64,000 nucleotides of DNA from Chlorobium sp. (lineage in GTDB: Bacteria > Bacteroidota > Chlorobiia > Chlorobiales > Chlorobiaceae): contig JANQHB010000004.1 in assembly GCA_028277225.1 (NCBI GenBank), positions 1-64,000 on the forward strand. The letters are read 5' to 3'. Position numbers and translations under genes: made by a program. The notes below the pieces were generated by a model. That model was given only the letters and a program-made list of their open reading frames with translations, searched no databases and was not told where the DNA came from. Positions 56,357 to 64,000 of the stretch are shown in pieces. Numbering within the stretch: the first letter of the stretch is position 1; every line of letters begins with the position of its first letter.

Positions 56357-56384
56357 TTGACGACCGAAGAGGCTGCAGTATTTG
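56357..56384 (+). promoter_or_regulatory. Candidate promoter of serC-serA
   Basis: TTGACG at 56357-56362 and TATTTG at 56379-56384 with a 16-bp spacer resemble -35 and -10 boxes about 50 bp before the serC start. It is a visual match only. Confidence 0.3.
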
Positions 56385-56435
56385 AGCCTTGATTGAAGGC
56401 GTCATTTTGAACAAACAAAGAAGGAACATCAAAGC

Positions 56436-57533
56436 ATGGCAAGAAAATTCAATTTCAGTGCAGGCCCTGCGATGCTGCCGACAGCAGTGATCGAACGCGC
56501 CCGTGAAGAGATGCTGGACTGGAACGGTTCAGGAATGTCGGTAATGGAAATGAGCCACAGGGGCAAGGAATTTGTCTCTATAGCTGAAAAAGCCGAAGCC
56601 GACCTGCGCGACATTATGGCGATTCCCGATAACTACAAAGTACTCTTTCTCCAGGGAGGCGCATCCAGCCAGTTTGCCATGATCCCTATGAACCTGCTCG
56701 GAGGAAAAAAACAGGCTGATTATATCAATACCGGCATGTGGTCAAAAAAAGCCATTGCCGAGGGAAAAAACTTCTGTGAGGTAAACCTTGCCGGGGACAC
56801 GTCAAGCGAGCATTTCACCACCGTACCCGATGAAGATGCCCTGATGCTGAATCCTGAAGCTGCATATCTTCACTACACTCCCAACGAGACCATCGGTGGT
56901 GTCGAGTTCAACTATATCCCTGAAACAGGAGATGTCCCGCTGGTGGCTGACATGTCTTCCACGATACTGTCACGTCCTGTGGACGTGTCCCGCTTCGGTC
57001 TCATTTATGCCGGTGCACAGAAAAACATCGGACCGTCTGGACTCACCATTGTTATTATCCGTGAGGATCTCATCGACGAACCGACCGCTGGAACCCCGAC
57101 AATGTTCAAATACTCGACTCATGCCGAAGCAGGCTCAATGTACAATACACCTCCCACATACAACTGGTATATCGCCGGGCTTGTTTTTGAATGGATCAAG
57201 GAAAAGGGAGGACTTGAAGGCATGGCCGAGATCAACCGCAGAAAAGCCGAAAAACTCTACACAGCTATTGATGGATCGGAGTTCTATCATAATCCCGTCG
57301 CCCCACATGCCCGTTCATGGATGAACATCCCATTTACCCTGGTCAACCGTCACCATCACTATCCTGACCTGGACAGCAAGTTTTTGTCAGAAGCCAAAGA
57401 GCATGGTCTGATCACCCTCAAAGGACACCGTTCTGTCGGCGGTATGCGTGCAAGCATTTATAACGCAATGCCTGAAGAAGGGGTAGACACGCTTATATCC
57501 TTTATGCAGGATTTTGAAAAGAATCACGGATAA
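56436..57533 (+). CDS. serC: Phosphoserine aminotransferase
   Basis: 365 residues, PLP-dependent enzyme converting 3-phosphohydroxypyruvate to O-phosphoserine. The start KFNFSAGPAMLP and the loop LFLQGGASSQFAMIPMNL are diagnostic, and the PLP lysine is Lys196 in YAGAQKNIGPSG. The C-terminal segment GLITLKGHRSVGGMRASIYNA completes the family pattern. Length is standard. It is 15 bp upstream of the SerA-like gene, so the two steps are encoded in one operon. Confidence 0.97.
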   Translation: MARKFNFSAGPAMLPTAVIERAREEMLDWNGSGMSVMEMSHRGKEFVSIAEKAEADLRDIMAIPDNYKVLFLQGGASSQFAMIPMNLLGGKKQADYINTGMWSKKAIAEGKNFCEVNLAGDTSSEHFTTVPDEDALMLNPEAAYLHYTPNETIGGVEFNYIPETGDVPLVADMSSTILSRPVDVSRFGLIYAGAQKNIGPSGLTIVIIREDLIDEPTAGTPTMFKYSTHAEAGSMYNTPPTYNWYIAGLVFEWIKEKGGLEGMAEINRRKAEKLYTAIDGSEFYHNPVAPHARSWMNIPFTLVNRHHHYPDLDSKFLSEAKEHGLITLKGHRSVGGMRASIYNAMPEEGVDTLISFMQDFEKNHG

Positions 57534-57548
57534 CCATCAATACTTACC

Positions 57549-58712
57549 ATGTTCAAGATACTGACACTCAACAACATCTCGGTGGCAGGACTCGACCGCC
57601 TGCCCCGGGACAAGTACGAGATTGCTTCTGAAATCGTACATCCGGACGCCATACTCCTCCGCTCTTTCAAGATGCACGACATGGATATTCCCGAAACCCT
57701 GAAAGCAGTCGGGCGGGCTGGAGCAGGCGTTAACAATATCCCTGTCGATAAACTGACCGGTATGGGCATACCGGTTTTCAACACTCCCGGAGCCAATGCC
57801 AATGCCGTCAAGGAACTCGTCATAGCAGCGCTTTTGATGGCAAGCCGCAATCTTGCACAGGCATGGGATTATGCACGAAGTCTTGAAGGAGACGACGCCA
57901 GCATTGCAAAAGCGGTGGAAGCCGGAAAGAAAAAATATGTCGGCACGGAGCTTCCCGGAAAAACAATCGGCGTTATCGGCCTAGGAGCCATCGGAGGCCG
58001 GATCGCAAATGCGGTTATCGATCTCGGTATGAACGTCATCGGATACGACCCGACCGTCACGATCCAGCACGCCTGGAACCTGTCCTCACAGGTAAAACGG
58101 GCGCTCAGTTTCGAGGAACTTCTTTCGGAAGCGGACTATATCACGTTTCATGTCCCCCTTGTTGATGCCACCAGAAACATGCTGAACAGCGACAGCATCC
58201 GTCACATGAAAGAAAACGCGATTATCCTGAACTTCTCCAGGGGCGGGATCGTAGACGACGACGCGATTATCGATGCCATCGACAACGGCAAACTGAACAC
58301 CTATATCAACGACTTCCCGACAAGCCGGAACAAGAACCGCCCGCATGTAATTGCCTTGCCGCACCTTGGAGCATCGACGCTCGAAGCTGAGGAAAACTGC
58401 GCGGTCATGGTTGCCAACCAGATCCAGGATTATCTCGAAAACGGCAACATCACCAACTCGGTCAACTTCCCTGAAATGATCATGCCGAGAGCAGGAGCAT
58501 CAAGAATTGCGATCTCGAATTCAAACGTCCCCAACATGGTCGGTCAGATCACGTCTGTTCTTGCCGATTCGGACATTAACATCACCGATATGCTCAATAA
58601 ATCCAGGGGCGATATCGCCTATAACCTTCTCGATCTTGAAACTTCGGTAGAATCAGACGTTGCCGAAAAGCTCAAAAAGATCGAAGGAGTTCTGGCGGTG
58701 AGGATTGTTTAG
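57549..58712 (+). CDS. serA: D-3-phosphoglycerate dehydrogenase, short form with ACT domain
   Basis: 387 residues oxidising 3-phosphoglycerate to phosphohydroxypyruvate, the first step of serine synthesis. The NAD-binding motif is IGVIGLGAIGGRIA (about 138-151), the catalytic Arg is in NFSRGGIVDD, Glu in STLEAEEN and His in LPHLGAS. A C-terminal ACT domain (about 315-387, NMVGQITSVLADSDINITD) suggests serine feedback. It lacks the intervening ASB domain of long SerA. It follows serC by 15 bp. Confidence 0.93.
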   Translation: MFKILTLNNISVAGLDRLPRDKYEIASEIVHPDAILLRSFKMHDMDIPETLKAVGRAGAGVNNIPVDKLTGMGIPVFNTPGANANAVKELVIAALLMASRNLAQAWDYARSLEGDDASIAKAVEAGKKKYVGTELPGKTIGVIGLGAIGGRIANAVIDLGMNVIGYDPTVTIQHAWNLSSQVKRALSFEELLSEADYITFHVPLVDATRNMLNSDSIRHMKENAIILNFSRGGIVDDDAIIDAIDNGKLNTYINDFPTSRNKNRPHVIALPHLGASTLEAEENCAVMVANQIQDYLENGNITNSVNFPEMIMPRAGASRIAISNSNVPNMVGQITSVLADSDINITDMLNKSRGDIAYNLLDLETSVESDVAEKLKKIEGVLAVRIV

Positions 58713-58760
58713 TAGTGATTCGTAAATAGTGAATGGTTGGCTGAACTTTCCCACATCCCG

Positions 58761-59405
58761 ATGCAGGAGATCACTCATATCCTGCTCGACATGGACGGTA
58801 CCCTGCTGGACCTGTATTTCGACGATTATTTCTGGGGGCAGCACGTACCGGCGAAGTATGCCGAAAAGCACAGCATTTCCTTCGGCTCCGCGAAAGAAAT
58901 ACTGTATGCCAAATACAAGTCACATGAAAAAACCCTGAACTGGTGTGACATCGACTTCTGGTCAAGAGAGCTCTACCTTGACATTCCTTCACTCAAAGAA
59001 GAGATCGATCACCTGATTGATGTTCATCCGCATGTCTTTGATTTCCTCAACCTCATGCGCGAACAGGGGAAAAAAATTTTTCTGCTTACCAACGCTCATT
59101 TCAAGGCCGTCGAGATAAAGTTCAGAAAAACACAAATCGGCGATTATTTCGACGAGGTGCTCAGTTCATTTACTGTAGGGCATCCGAAGGAGCACCTGGA
59201 TTTCTGGCACAAGGCCGAAGCAAGGTTGCAGTTCGACAAAAAGCGCTCACTCTTTATCGACGACACGGAGGATGTTCTGAAAACAGCCCGGGATTACGGG
59301 ATCAGGCATCTTCTGTTCAAGGCAAAAGCAAGTTCAATGAGCGAACCGAAAAAAACCGAACATTTTCCGGTTATCCACGATTTCAGGGAGTTGATGGAGG
59401 AATAA
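58761..59405 (+). CDS. yrfG: YrfG-like HAD nucleotidase
   Basis: About 214 residues. HAD motifs: Asp10 and Asp12 in LLDMDGTLLDLYFDDYFW, Thr/Asn in LLTNAH, Lys in VGHPKEHLDFW, and the acidic pair in LFIDDTEDVL. The wording closely follows GMP/IMP nucleotidase YrfG of enterobacteria (LDMDGTLLDL-x-FD-x-YFW, TLNW-x3-D-x-WS). The ATG at 58761 is taken as start; a TTG eight codons upstream lies within a degenerate heptamer stretch. It is 48 bp after serA and may share its transcript. Confidence 0.87.
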   Translation: MQEITHILLDMDGTLLDLYFDDYFWGQHVPAKYAEKHSISFGSAKEILYAKYKSHEKTLNWCDIDFWSRELYLDIPSLKEEIDHLIDVHPHVFDFLNLMREQGKKIFLLTNAHFKAVEIKFRKTQIGDYFDEVLSSFTVGHPKEHLDFWHKAEARLQFDKKRSLFIDDTEDVLKTARDYGIRHLLFKAKASSMSEPKKTEHFPVIHDFRELMEE

Positions 59406-59496
59406 TGTTGATTTGTTGAACTGTTGAATTGTTGAGTTGTCAGTAAAAAACATCTTAAGTGCTCTACTCACGAATCACCATTCACGATTCACGAAT
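59402..59496. repeat. Degenerate short tandem repeats
   Basis: After the nucleotidase stop come GTTGATTT, GTTGAACT, GTTGAATT, GTTGAGTT (8-bp units), then ACGAATC, ACCATTC, ACGATTC, ACGAATA, the same heptamer type as at 55008 read on the other strand. Confidence 0.6.
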
Positions 59497-59520
59497 ATCC
59501 CCCCTCCTTACTCCTGCATT

Positions 59521-60198
59521 TTACAACACCTTCACCACGAAATATACCCCGGTCAGGATCATGATCAGGCTGGCGAGCTTGTAGAGCCTTTCACGGGCCT
59601 TCGCGCCAATGACGTCAATAACTTTCCCGGCAAGCAGCAGGGCCGGAGAAGTACCGATCCCGAAGAACAGCAGCATGGAAGCGCCCTGAAACATCCCCGC
59701 CAGGTGGTTTTCCGCCTCCATGGAAGTCCTTGCCGCCGCAAGCAGGGCGGTATAGGTCAGACCGCAGGGCAGAAATCCAAGCACGATCCCCATCGGATAA
59801 TAGGTTCCGGCAGTACGCGGTCCCCTGAAGATTTCCATGGTTTTACCGATGACCGATGACAACCACGAGCTGTTGCCCGTTTTTTTCTGGACAGGTATCC
59901 ACCCGCCTATGGCTATTCCCATGACAACGATCGACAACCCGGCCATTACCATGATCGCCGACTGAATCTTCTCGATCGAAGTCGTGAGTACCAGAAAGGA
60001 TCCGAAGAACCCGACAACCGCCCCCATGATCATATAGGTTGTTGTTCTCCCGAGGTTGTAAAGAATATGGTGCAGATAGCGCAGTTTCCGTTCCCCGAGC
60101 GAATAAGCCGCCACGACCGGCCCGCACATCCCGATACAATGGCCGAAACCACCCGCGAGTCCGGTGAGAAACATCAAGACCCAGGTACTCTCTTCCAT
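59521..60198 (-). CDS. TauE/SafE or DsbD-like membrane protein of the cco operon
   Basis: 225 residues with six membrane helices. The N-terminal FLTGLAGGFGHCIGMCGPVVAAY and the later LGFLPCGLTYTALLAAA are the paired Cys-Pro segments of the sulfite-exporter/CcdA-like (DsbD_2) group often found after ccoS. Such proteins are thought to aid copper delivery or thiol transfer for cbb3-oxidase assembly. It starts six bases after the ccoS stop. Overlap of functions with cytochrome c biogenesis cannot be excluded. Confidence 0.87.
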   Translation of the reverse strand: MEESTWVLMFLTGLAGGFGHCIGMCGPVVAAYSLGERKLRYLHHILYNLGRTTTYMIMGAVVGFFGSFLVLTTSIEKIQSAIMVMAGLSIVVMGIAIGGWIPVQKKTGNSSWLSSVIGKTMEIFRGPRTAGTYYPMGIVLGFLPCGLTYTALLAAARTSMEAENHLAGMFQGASMLLFFGIGTSPALLLAGKVIDVIGAKARERLYKLASLIMILTGVYFVVKVL

Positions 60199-60204
60199 AA
60201 CCGG

Positions 60205-60375
60205 CTACTTTTTTGATTGTGTTTCCCGTGATTGATCATCCTCGTCGTCCAGCATACGGTATTTCGGGGCTTCCGGGTCGTCGAACTGGCCGCTCTTGAC
60301 AGCCCAGACAAACAGAAGCCAGGCTGCAACCCCCAGAAAAAAGACGATAAATATCAGGAAAAAGGTGGTGTACAT
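60205..60375 (-). CDS. ccoS: cbb3-oxidase maturation protein CcoS
   Basis: 56 residues, below common gene-finding cut-offs. One membrane helix (about 5-26, FLIFIVFFLGVAAWLLFVWA) is followed by VKSGQFDDPEAPKYRMLDDE, the highly conserved CcoS motif (SGQFDD-x2-P), and a polar tail. CcoS is needed for inserting cofactors into CcoN. It lies between the copper ATPase gene and the TauE-like gene, the usual place. Confidence 0.9.
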   Translation of the reverse strand: MYTTFFLIFIVFFLGVAAWLLFVWAVKSGQFDDPEAPKYRMLDDEDDQSRETQSKK

Positions 60376-60476
60376 GGTGGATCGTAAATCGTGAATGGTG
60401 AATAGTAAATGGTAATGAAAAATCTTTCTGCTCCCTATTCACGATTCACGATTTACGAATCACGATTCAGAACTTC
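60376..60476. repeat. Degenerate heptamer repeats between ccoI and ccoS
   Basis: Heptads of the type GATCGTA, AATCGTG, AATGGTG, AATAGTA, then in the other orientation ATTCACG, ATTCACG, ATTTACG, AATCACG, ATTCAG fill the gap. The two arms are partly complementary, so the transcript could fold into a long hairpin. The last bases run into the ccoI stop codon. Confidence 0.65.
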
Positions 60477-62890
60477 CTCAGCCTCATTGCGTTACCAACA
60501 ACAACCAGCGAACTGCATGCCATCAGAAAGGCCGAAATGATCGGGTGCAGGAAACCGCCGATTGCAAGGGGTATAGCAACCAGGTTATACGAAAAAGCCC
60601 AGAAAAGGTTTTGGCGGATAACAGTAAAGCAGCGCCTGGAGCCGTCAATAAGTGCGGTAATGAGACCGAGGTTATCCTGCATAACGACGACTCCTGCGCT
60701 TTCGAGCGCGATATCGGACGCGTGGCCAAGCGTCACCCCTGTGTCGGCTTCCGTCAGGGCTGGGGCATCGTTGATACCATCCCCCACCATGATGATCCTG
60801 TTGCCATCGAGCCTCATGCTCCTTATAACGTCCGCTTTCTCCAGAGGATTCAGACCAGCTCTGATATCATCTATGCCACAACGGTCAGCAACAAACCGGG
60901 CGACCTGCCGGGCATCTCCGGTCAACATGCTGACCCGTATACCGCGATCCCTGAGTCCTGAAACAAGCGCTCCGGCATCGTCACGAACATCATCGATCAT
61001 ACCGATCATTCCCGCAAAAACCTTGTCGACGGCAATGAAAACCACCGTTTTTCCGCTTTCCGCAAGTTGTTGAAACAGAGCCTCATGCTCACCGGGAATA
61101 ACCACGCTGTTTTCTTTCATGAAAACCCTGTTTCCTGCAAGACATGATCTTGTATTGACTGTTCCGGAGACACCCTTGCCGGCAATGACATGAAAACTCT
61201 CTACAGGCATCAACGCTCCCGAATATTCCCTGACAATAGCCCTGCCTGCCGGATGTTCGGAATACTTCTCCAGGGACGCAGCATACCCCAGCAATGTATC
61301 CCGTGTAGTCATGCTTATCACGTCGGTCACCGACAGGCTCCCGTCGGTTATGGTCCCTGTCTTGTCAAGCACGATGCAATCCGTCCTTGAAACAGTTTCA
61401 AAAATATCGCCCCCCTTGACAAGAATCCCGTTTCTGGCCGCCGAACTTGTTCCCATAAGAATCGCCAGCGGTGTTGCCAGTCCGAGAGCACAGGGACATG
61501 CCACGACAAGGACGGAAACTGCATTCATCAATGACACCGATATGTCAGCGGTAGTCACCATCCAGTATGCAAAAGAGAGGAAAGCAAAAAAGACGACAAG
61601 CGGCACGAAATACCCCGCAGTCCTGTCGGCAATCGCCTGGATCGGCGCTTTGCGGAATTGCGCATCTTCTACCGTGCGGATAATTCCGGATAGAACCGTA
61701 TCGTTTTTCCCGGCCGATACCCGAACGGCAAGCATGCCATTGAGCGATATCGTCCCCGCAAAAACCTCCTCTTCTCTCGATTTGAATACAGGTTTCGATT
61801 CCCCTGTAAGCATCGATTCGTCCACATCCGCTTCTCCCTCGACAACCATCCCGTCAAGAGGAAACTTCTCCCCGGCTCGCACTTCAATGGTGTTTCCCGG
61901 ACTCAGTTCCTCCAGCGGCACCAGACGCGTTTCACCGGAATCCGTCAGGAGCCGGGCTTCCCCGGGCTGCATTTCGATCAGCAGCGAGAGCGTGTTTCCT
62001 GCTTTGAGTTTCGATCCTGCTTCGAGAAACCGCCCGAGCAGAATAAACGTGACGATCATCGCTGATGTATCGAAATAGACCTCGCCGCCGGTAAAGATCA
62101 TAACAATACTGTAGGCATATGAAGAAACCGATCCGAGCGCTATCAGGACATCCATACTGAGCGACCGCCTGAGAACTGCGCGAACGGAGTTTTTCAAAAA
62201 CGGATACCCGGAGTAGAACAGCACCGGGGTCGCCAGAGCCCAGGCGATGAGCTGAAAGGTCCGTCGGTACTCTGCGTCAATGCCCTGGAAAAAGCCCGCA
62301 TAGAGCGCGGCCACAAAAAGCATAAGCTGCATCGAAAAAAAGGCGGCAGTGCCGAACCTGAGAAGGAGATCGTTTTTTTCGCGAACAAGCGCTTCGGTGA
62401 ATGCCGTCGGATGGTATGGATGGGGCGCATATCCTATCGACCGGATGCCTTCGAGAATCCCGCTTAAAGAAAGTTTTTGGTCTTCCCATTGAACAGTCAG
62501 GCGATGGGTCGCATAGTTGACCCTTGCCGAAACCATTCCGTCCATTTTCATGAGGTATTTTTCAACCAGCCAGACGCATGATGCACAACGAATTCCCGAC
62601 AGCACCATATCCAGCGATGAGGTTGTCCCGTATTTTCTGACAGTGTCTTTAAAAGCATTTGGTTTGACCAGGGCTTTTTCGGGAGGACCCGGCGTCCAGC
62701 CGCACCGGTTGCTGTAAAAGGTATCGAACGACTCCCGGTGAATGAGCTCGTAGACACCGAGACAGCCCTGACAGCAGAAATATTTTGTTTCTCCGTCGAA
62801 ATCTGCAGTAACGGCCGCTTCCGGCTTCATCTCCAACAGACAGTGGTTACAGCGGATCATGGCCGATGACTGGGATTCATTCCCTGACAT
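60467..62890 (-). CDS. ccoI: Copper-transporting P1B-type ATPase CcoI (FixI)
   Basis: 807 residues. The N-terminus has a metal-ribbon-like CNHC with CCQGC (about 14-43), then a heavy-metal-associated domain with GIRCASCVW, eight membrane helices, the copper-site CPC (Cys465-Pro-Cys467 in VACPCALGLA), phosphorylation Asp509 in DKTGTIT, TGES and late GDGINDAPAL. The long Cys-rich N-terminus and location with ccoH and ccoS point to the CcoI type, which supplies copper for cbb3-type oxidase rather than detoxification. The start overlaps the preceding lipoprotein gene by 14 bp. Confidence 0.93.
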   Translation of the reverse strand: MSGNESQSSAMIRCNHCLLEMKPEAAVTADFDGETKYFCCQGCLGVYELIHRESFDTFYSNRCGWTPGPPEKALVKPNAFKDTVRKYGTTSSLDMVLSGIRCASCVWLVEKYLMKMDGMVSARVNYATHRLTVQWEDQKLSLSGILEGIRSIGYAPHPYHPTAFTEALVREKNDLLLRFGTAAFFSMQLMLFVAALYAGFFQGIDAEYRRTFQLIAWALATPVLFYSGYPFLKNSVRAVLRRSLSMDVLIALGSVSSYAYSIVMIFTGGEVYFDTSAMIVTFILLGRFLEAGSKLKAGNTLSLLIEMQPGEARLLTDSGETRLVPLEELSPGNTIEVRAGEKFPLDGMVVEGEADVDESMLTGESKPVFKSREEEVFAGTISLNGMLAVRVSAGKNDTVLSGIIRTVEDAQFRKAPIQAIADRTAGYFVPLVVFFAFLSFAYWMVTTADISVSLMNAVSVLVVACPCALGLATPLAILMGTSSAARNGILVKGGDIFETVSRTDCIVLDKTGTITDGSLSVTDVISMTTRDTLLGYAASLEKYSEHPAGRAIVREYSGALMPVESFHVIAGKGVSGTVNTRSCLAGNRVFMKENSVVIPGEHEALFQQLAESGKTVVFIAVDKVFAGMIGMIDDVRDDAGALVSGLRDRGIRVSMLTGDARQVARFVADRCGIDDIRAGLNPLEKADVIRSMRLDGNRIIMVGDGINDAPALTEADTGVTLGHASDIALESAGVVVMQDNLGLITALIDGSRRCFTVIRQNLFWAFSYNLVAIPLAIGGFLHPIISAFLMACSSLVVVGNAMRLRKF

Positions 62891-63296
62891 TGAACGTGAA
62901 TGCCGGTTTCAGGGTGTCGGACAGAAGCAGGGTCGCCTTCCAGAGTGTCTTTCCGCTGGCACACCTGACGATAATACCCGTTCCCCGGTAATGACTGTCC
63001 ATGCTTTTTTCCAGCTCAACCCGGTTTTTTCCCATGTCCATACCCGGCATCGACAGATCGAGAACAAGGATGTCCGCTTCCGGAGATTTTCCTTCGAACG
63101 AAACATCGAAGGCCAGTTCCTTCATGTGAACAACGGGTTTGGGCATGATATCGAGCGTAACCACGTACTCCCCGGCCGACTTTGTACAGGAGTCCGCATG
63201 CGGATCGCAGTCCGCAGCAGGCCCCTTTCCCATCGAGCATGCAGCAATGGCGAGAAAAAACATGATGGGGATCGAGAAAACAAATGAACGTTTCAT
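62877..63296 (-). CDS. YtkA-like lipoprotein between ccoH and ccoI
   Basis: 139 residues. The N-terminus MKRSFVFSIPIMFFLAIAAC is a lipoprotein signal with Cys20 lipidated. The body has a YtkA-like beta-sandwich with DLSMPGMDMGKNRVELE and a RGTGIIVRCASGKTLWK strand pair; the Met-rich MPGMDMG is a plausible copper or metal contact. The start at 63296 overlaps the ccoH stop (ATGA), deciding it over a start six codons earlier. It probably assists copper handling in the periplasm, as inferred from location. Confidence 0.8.
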   Translation of the reverse strand: MKRSFVFSIPIMFFLAIAACSMGKGPAADCDPHADSCTKSAGEYVVTLDIMPKPVVHMKELAFDVSFEGKSPEADILVLDLSMPGMDMGKNRVELEKSMDSHYRGTGIIVRCASGKTLWKATLLLSDTLKPAFTFNVRE

Positions 63297-63730
63297 CTGA
63301 TATCGGTAAACCATTTTCTTCCTGTATTGATTGACGAAGTTGCAACATCAACTTTCATAAAACACTTCCCGTGATAAGGGAGAGAGATACCTGCCCGGTA
63401 GACTCCCGGTTCGGTTTCGGTCATCGTAAGCGTCGTGTCGTAGCGATCGTCCTTCACGCCGCACGCGGAAAAAAAAACCTCCGCCCCGCGCAACGGCTTA
63501 TCCTGCTCAAAAAGTTTGACAATCACCTCGTTCTCCCCTTTCCGGAACACATCGGGAAGCAGGATTTTCAGACCAAGCGAGTCCTCGAGTTCCCTGGTAG
63601 TAAAGTATCCGGTTGCCTTCTCGTAATAATTATCTTCGACAAGAGCCTCCGATTCCCTGTGTGCAACATAAAACCCGATTACCATGGCGAACAGAAAAAC
63701 CGCATAGAGAGTAACAAGGAATGGTTTCAT
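63293..63730 (-). CDS. ccoH: FixH/CcoH-like cbb3-oxidase assembly protein
   Basis: 145 residues: one membrane helix (about 4-23), then the CcoH hallmark ALVEDNYYEKATGY and a periplasmic beta-rich domain ending VDVATSSINTGRKWFTDIR. CcoH interacts with CcoN and remains with the assembled oxidase in some bacteria. It is the first gene of the operon in the window; the oxidase genes ccoN/O/P are not within it. In 63731-64000, presumably the promoter region, I see no further gene and no convincing FNR-type palindrome. Confidence 0.87.
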   Translation of the reverse strand: MKPFLVTLYAVFLFAMVIGFYVAHRESEALVEDNYYEKATGYFTTRELEDSLGLKILLPDVFRKGENEVIVKLFEQDKPLRGAEVFFSACGVKDDRYDTTLTMTETEPGVYRAGISLPYHGKCFMKVDVATSSINTGRKWFTDIR

Positions 63731-64000
63731 CTATTTACTGAAAAATGTCTACGAAATCCTTCCTTTCAAACCACCCGGAAACAGAACGATCTTTACACAG
63801 CACTGCATGTGAAGGGTGAAAAGATTGAAAGGCTACCGGCACCAGCAGGTCAAACCTCGGAAATGGCAGGCCTGTTGTCATCGACTTGTCATTATAGTTT
63901 TTTTGATCCATAACTTATCGTTTATTAAACCGTTTTGGCATTTTTGTAATCCTGTAGTATGCCCCAAAAAAGAAAAGAGGTCAGTGATCATAGAAGAAAA

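Noticed and set aside
63731..64000. FNR-type site before ccoH
   Set aside because: TTGAT occurs near 63901 (in a T-rich stretch) but without a matching ATCAA at the right spacing.

Overview
The window looks like a chromosomal segment of a green sulfur bacterium (Chlorobiaceae, in the Chlorobium/Prosthecochloris range). The main pointers are a plant-type carotene desaturase of the CrtQ kind, a 75-residue protein resembling the small chlorosome-envelope proteins CsmB/CsmF, a transketolase split into subunits, and general gene content. The genus is inference; no rRNA gene lies in the window.

Layout. 1-194: tail of an IS1182-type insertion sequence cut by the window edge. 365-4006: aldo/keto reductase, cyclopropane-fatty-acid synthase, and, on the other strand, an acidic membrane-anchored protein with formyltetrahydrofolate deformylase. 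4223-4385: tRNA-Pro(CGG) and tRNA-Arg(CCG). 4451-8902: crtQ, recR, ybaB and a transketolase subunit, with three copies of a 222-313 bp element that has 14-bp terminal inverted repeats. 8957-18533: rsmA, then a propionate-to-succinyl-CoA module (prpE, methylmalonyl-CoA epimerase, a fused AccA-AccD-type carboxyltransferase, a fused small+large methylmalonyl-CoA mutase, and the MeaB chaperone). 18514-26284: stress and membrane proteins, peptidases, a FISUMP-domain protein, the Csm-like protein and a SleB-like hydrolase.

26569-36205 is a signalling region: a CqsS-like membrane hybrid kinase whose first receiver has lost its phosphoacceptor Asp, small envelope proteins, then a PAS kinase, receiver and hybrid-kinase operon closed by a hairpin. 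36356-40611 holds a UbiA-like prenyltransferase, a DnaQ-like exonuclease, a ChaN-like protein, two Ala/Pro/Lys-rich proteins and a HAD phosphatase. 40626-43546 is a decayed accessory region: an orphan type I methylase (hsdM), a four-helix-bundle partner carrying a repeat-derived insert, and a frameshifted flavodoxin-fold oxidoreductase remnant. 43706-54945 holds envelope proteins, a small lipoprotein, a thioesterase, a VWA protein, an AddA/AddB-type repair pair, a Nudix hydrolase and a second FISUMP lipoprotein. 55241-59405 holds an alpha/beta hydrolase, serC, serA and a YrfG-like phosphatase. 59521-63730 is a cbb3-oxidase assembly operon (ccoH, a YtkA-like lipoprotein, ccoI, ccoS and a TauE/DsbD-like membrane protein).

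How it fits together: the prpE-meaB block would activate propionate and feed succinyl-CoA to central metabolism, with biotin carboxylase and biotin carrier supplied from elsewhere. The cco genes imply that this organism, from a largely anaerobic group, builds or once built a high-affinity oxygen reductase. Several intergenic regions carry degenerate 7-bp tandem repeats, and one such repeat appears to have entered a coding sequence.
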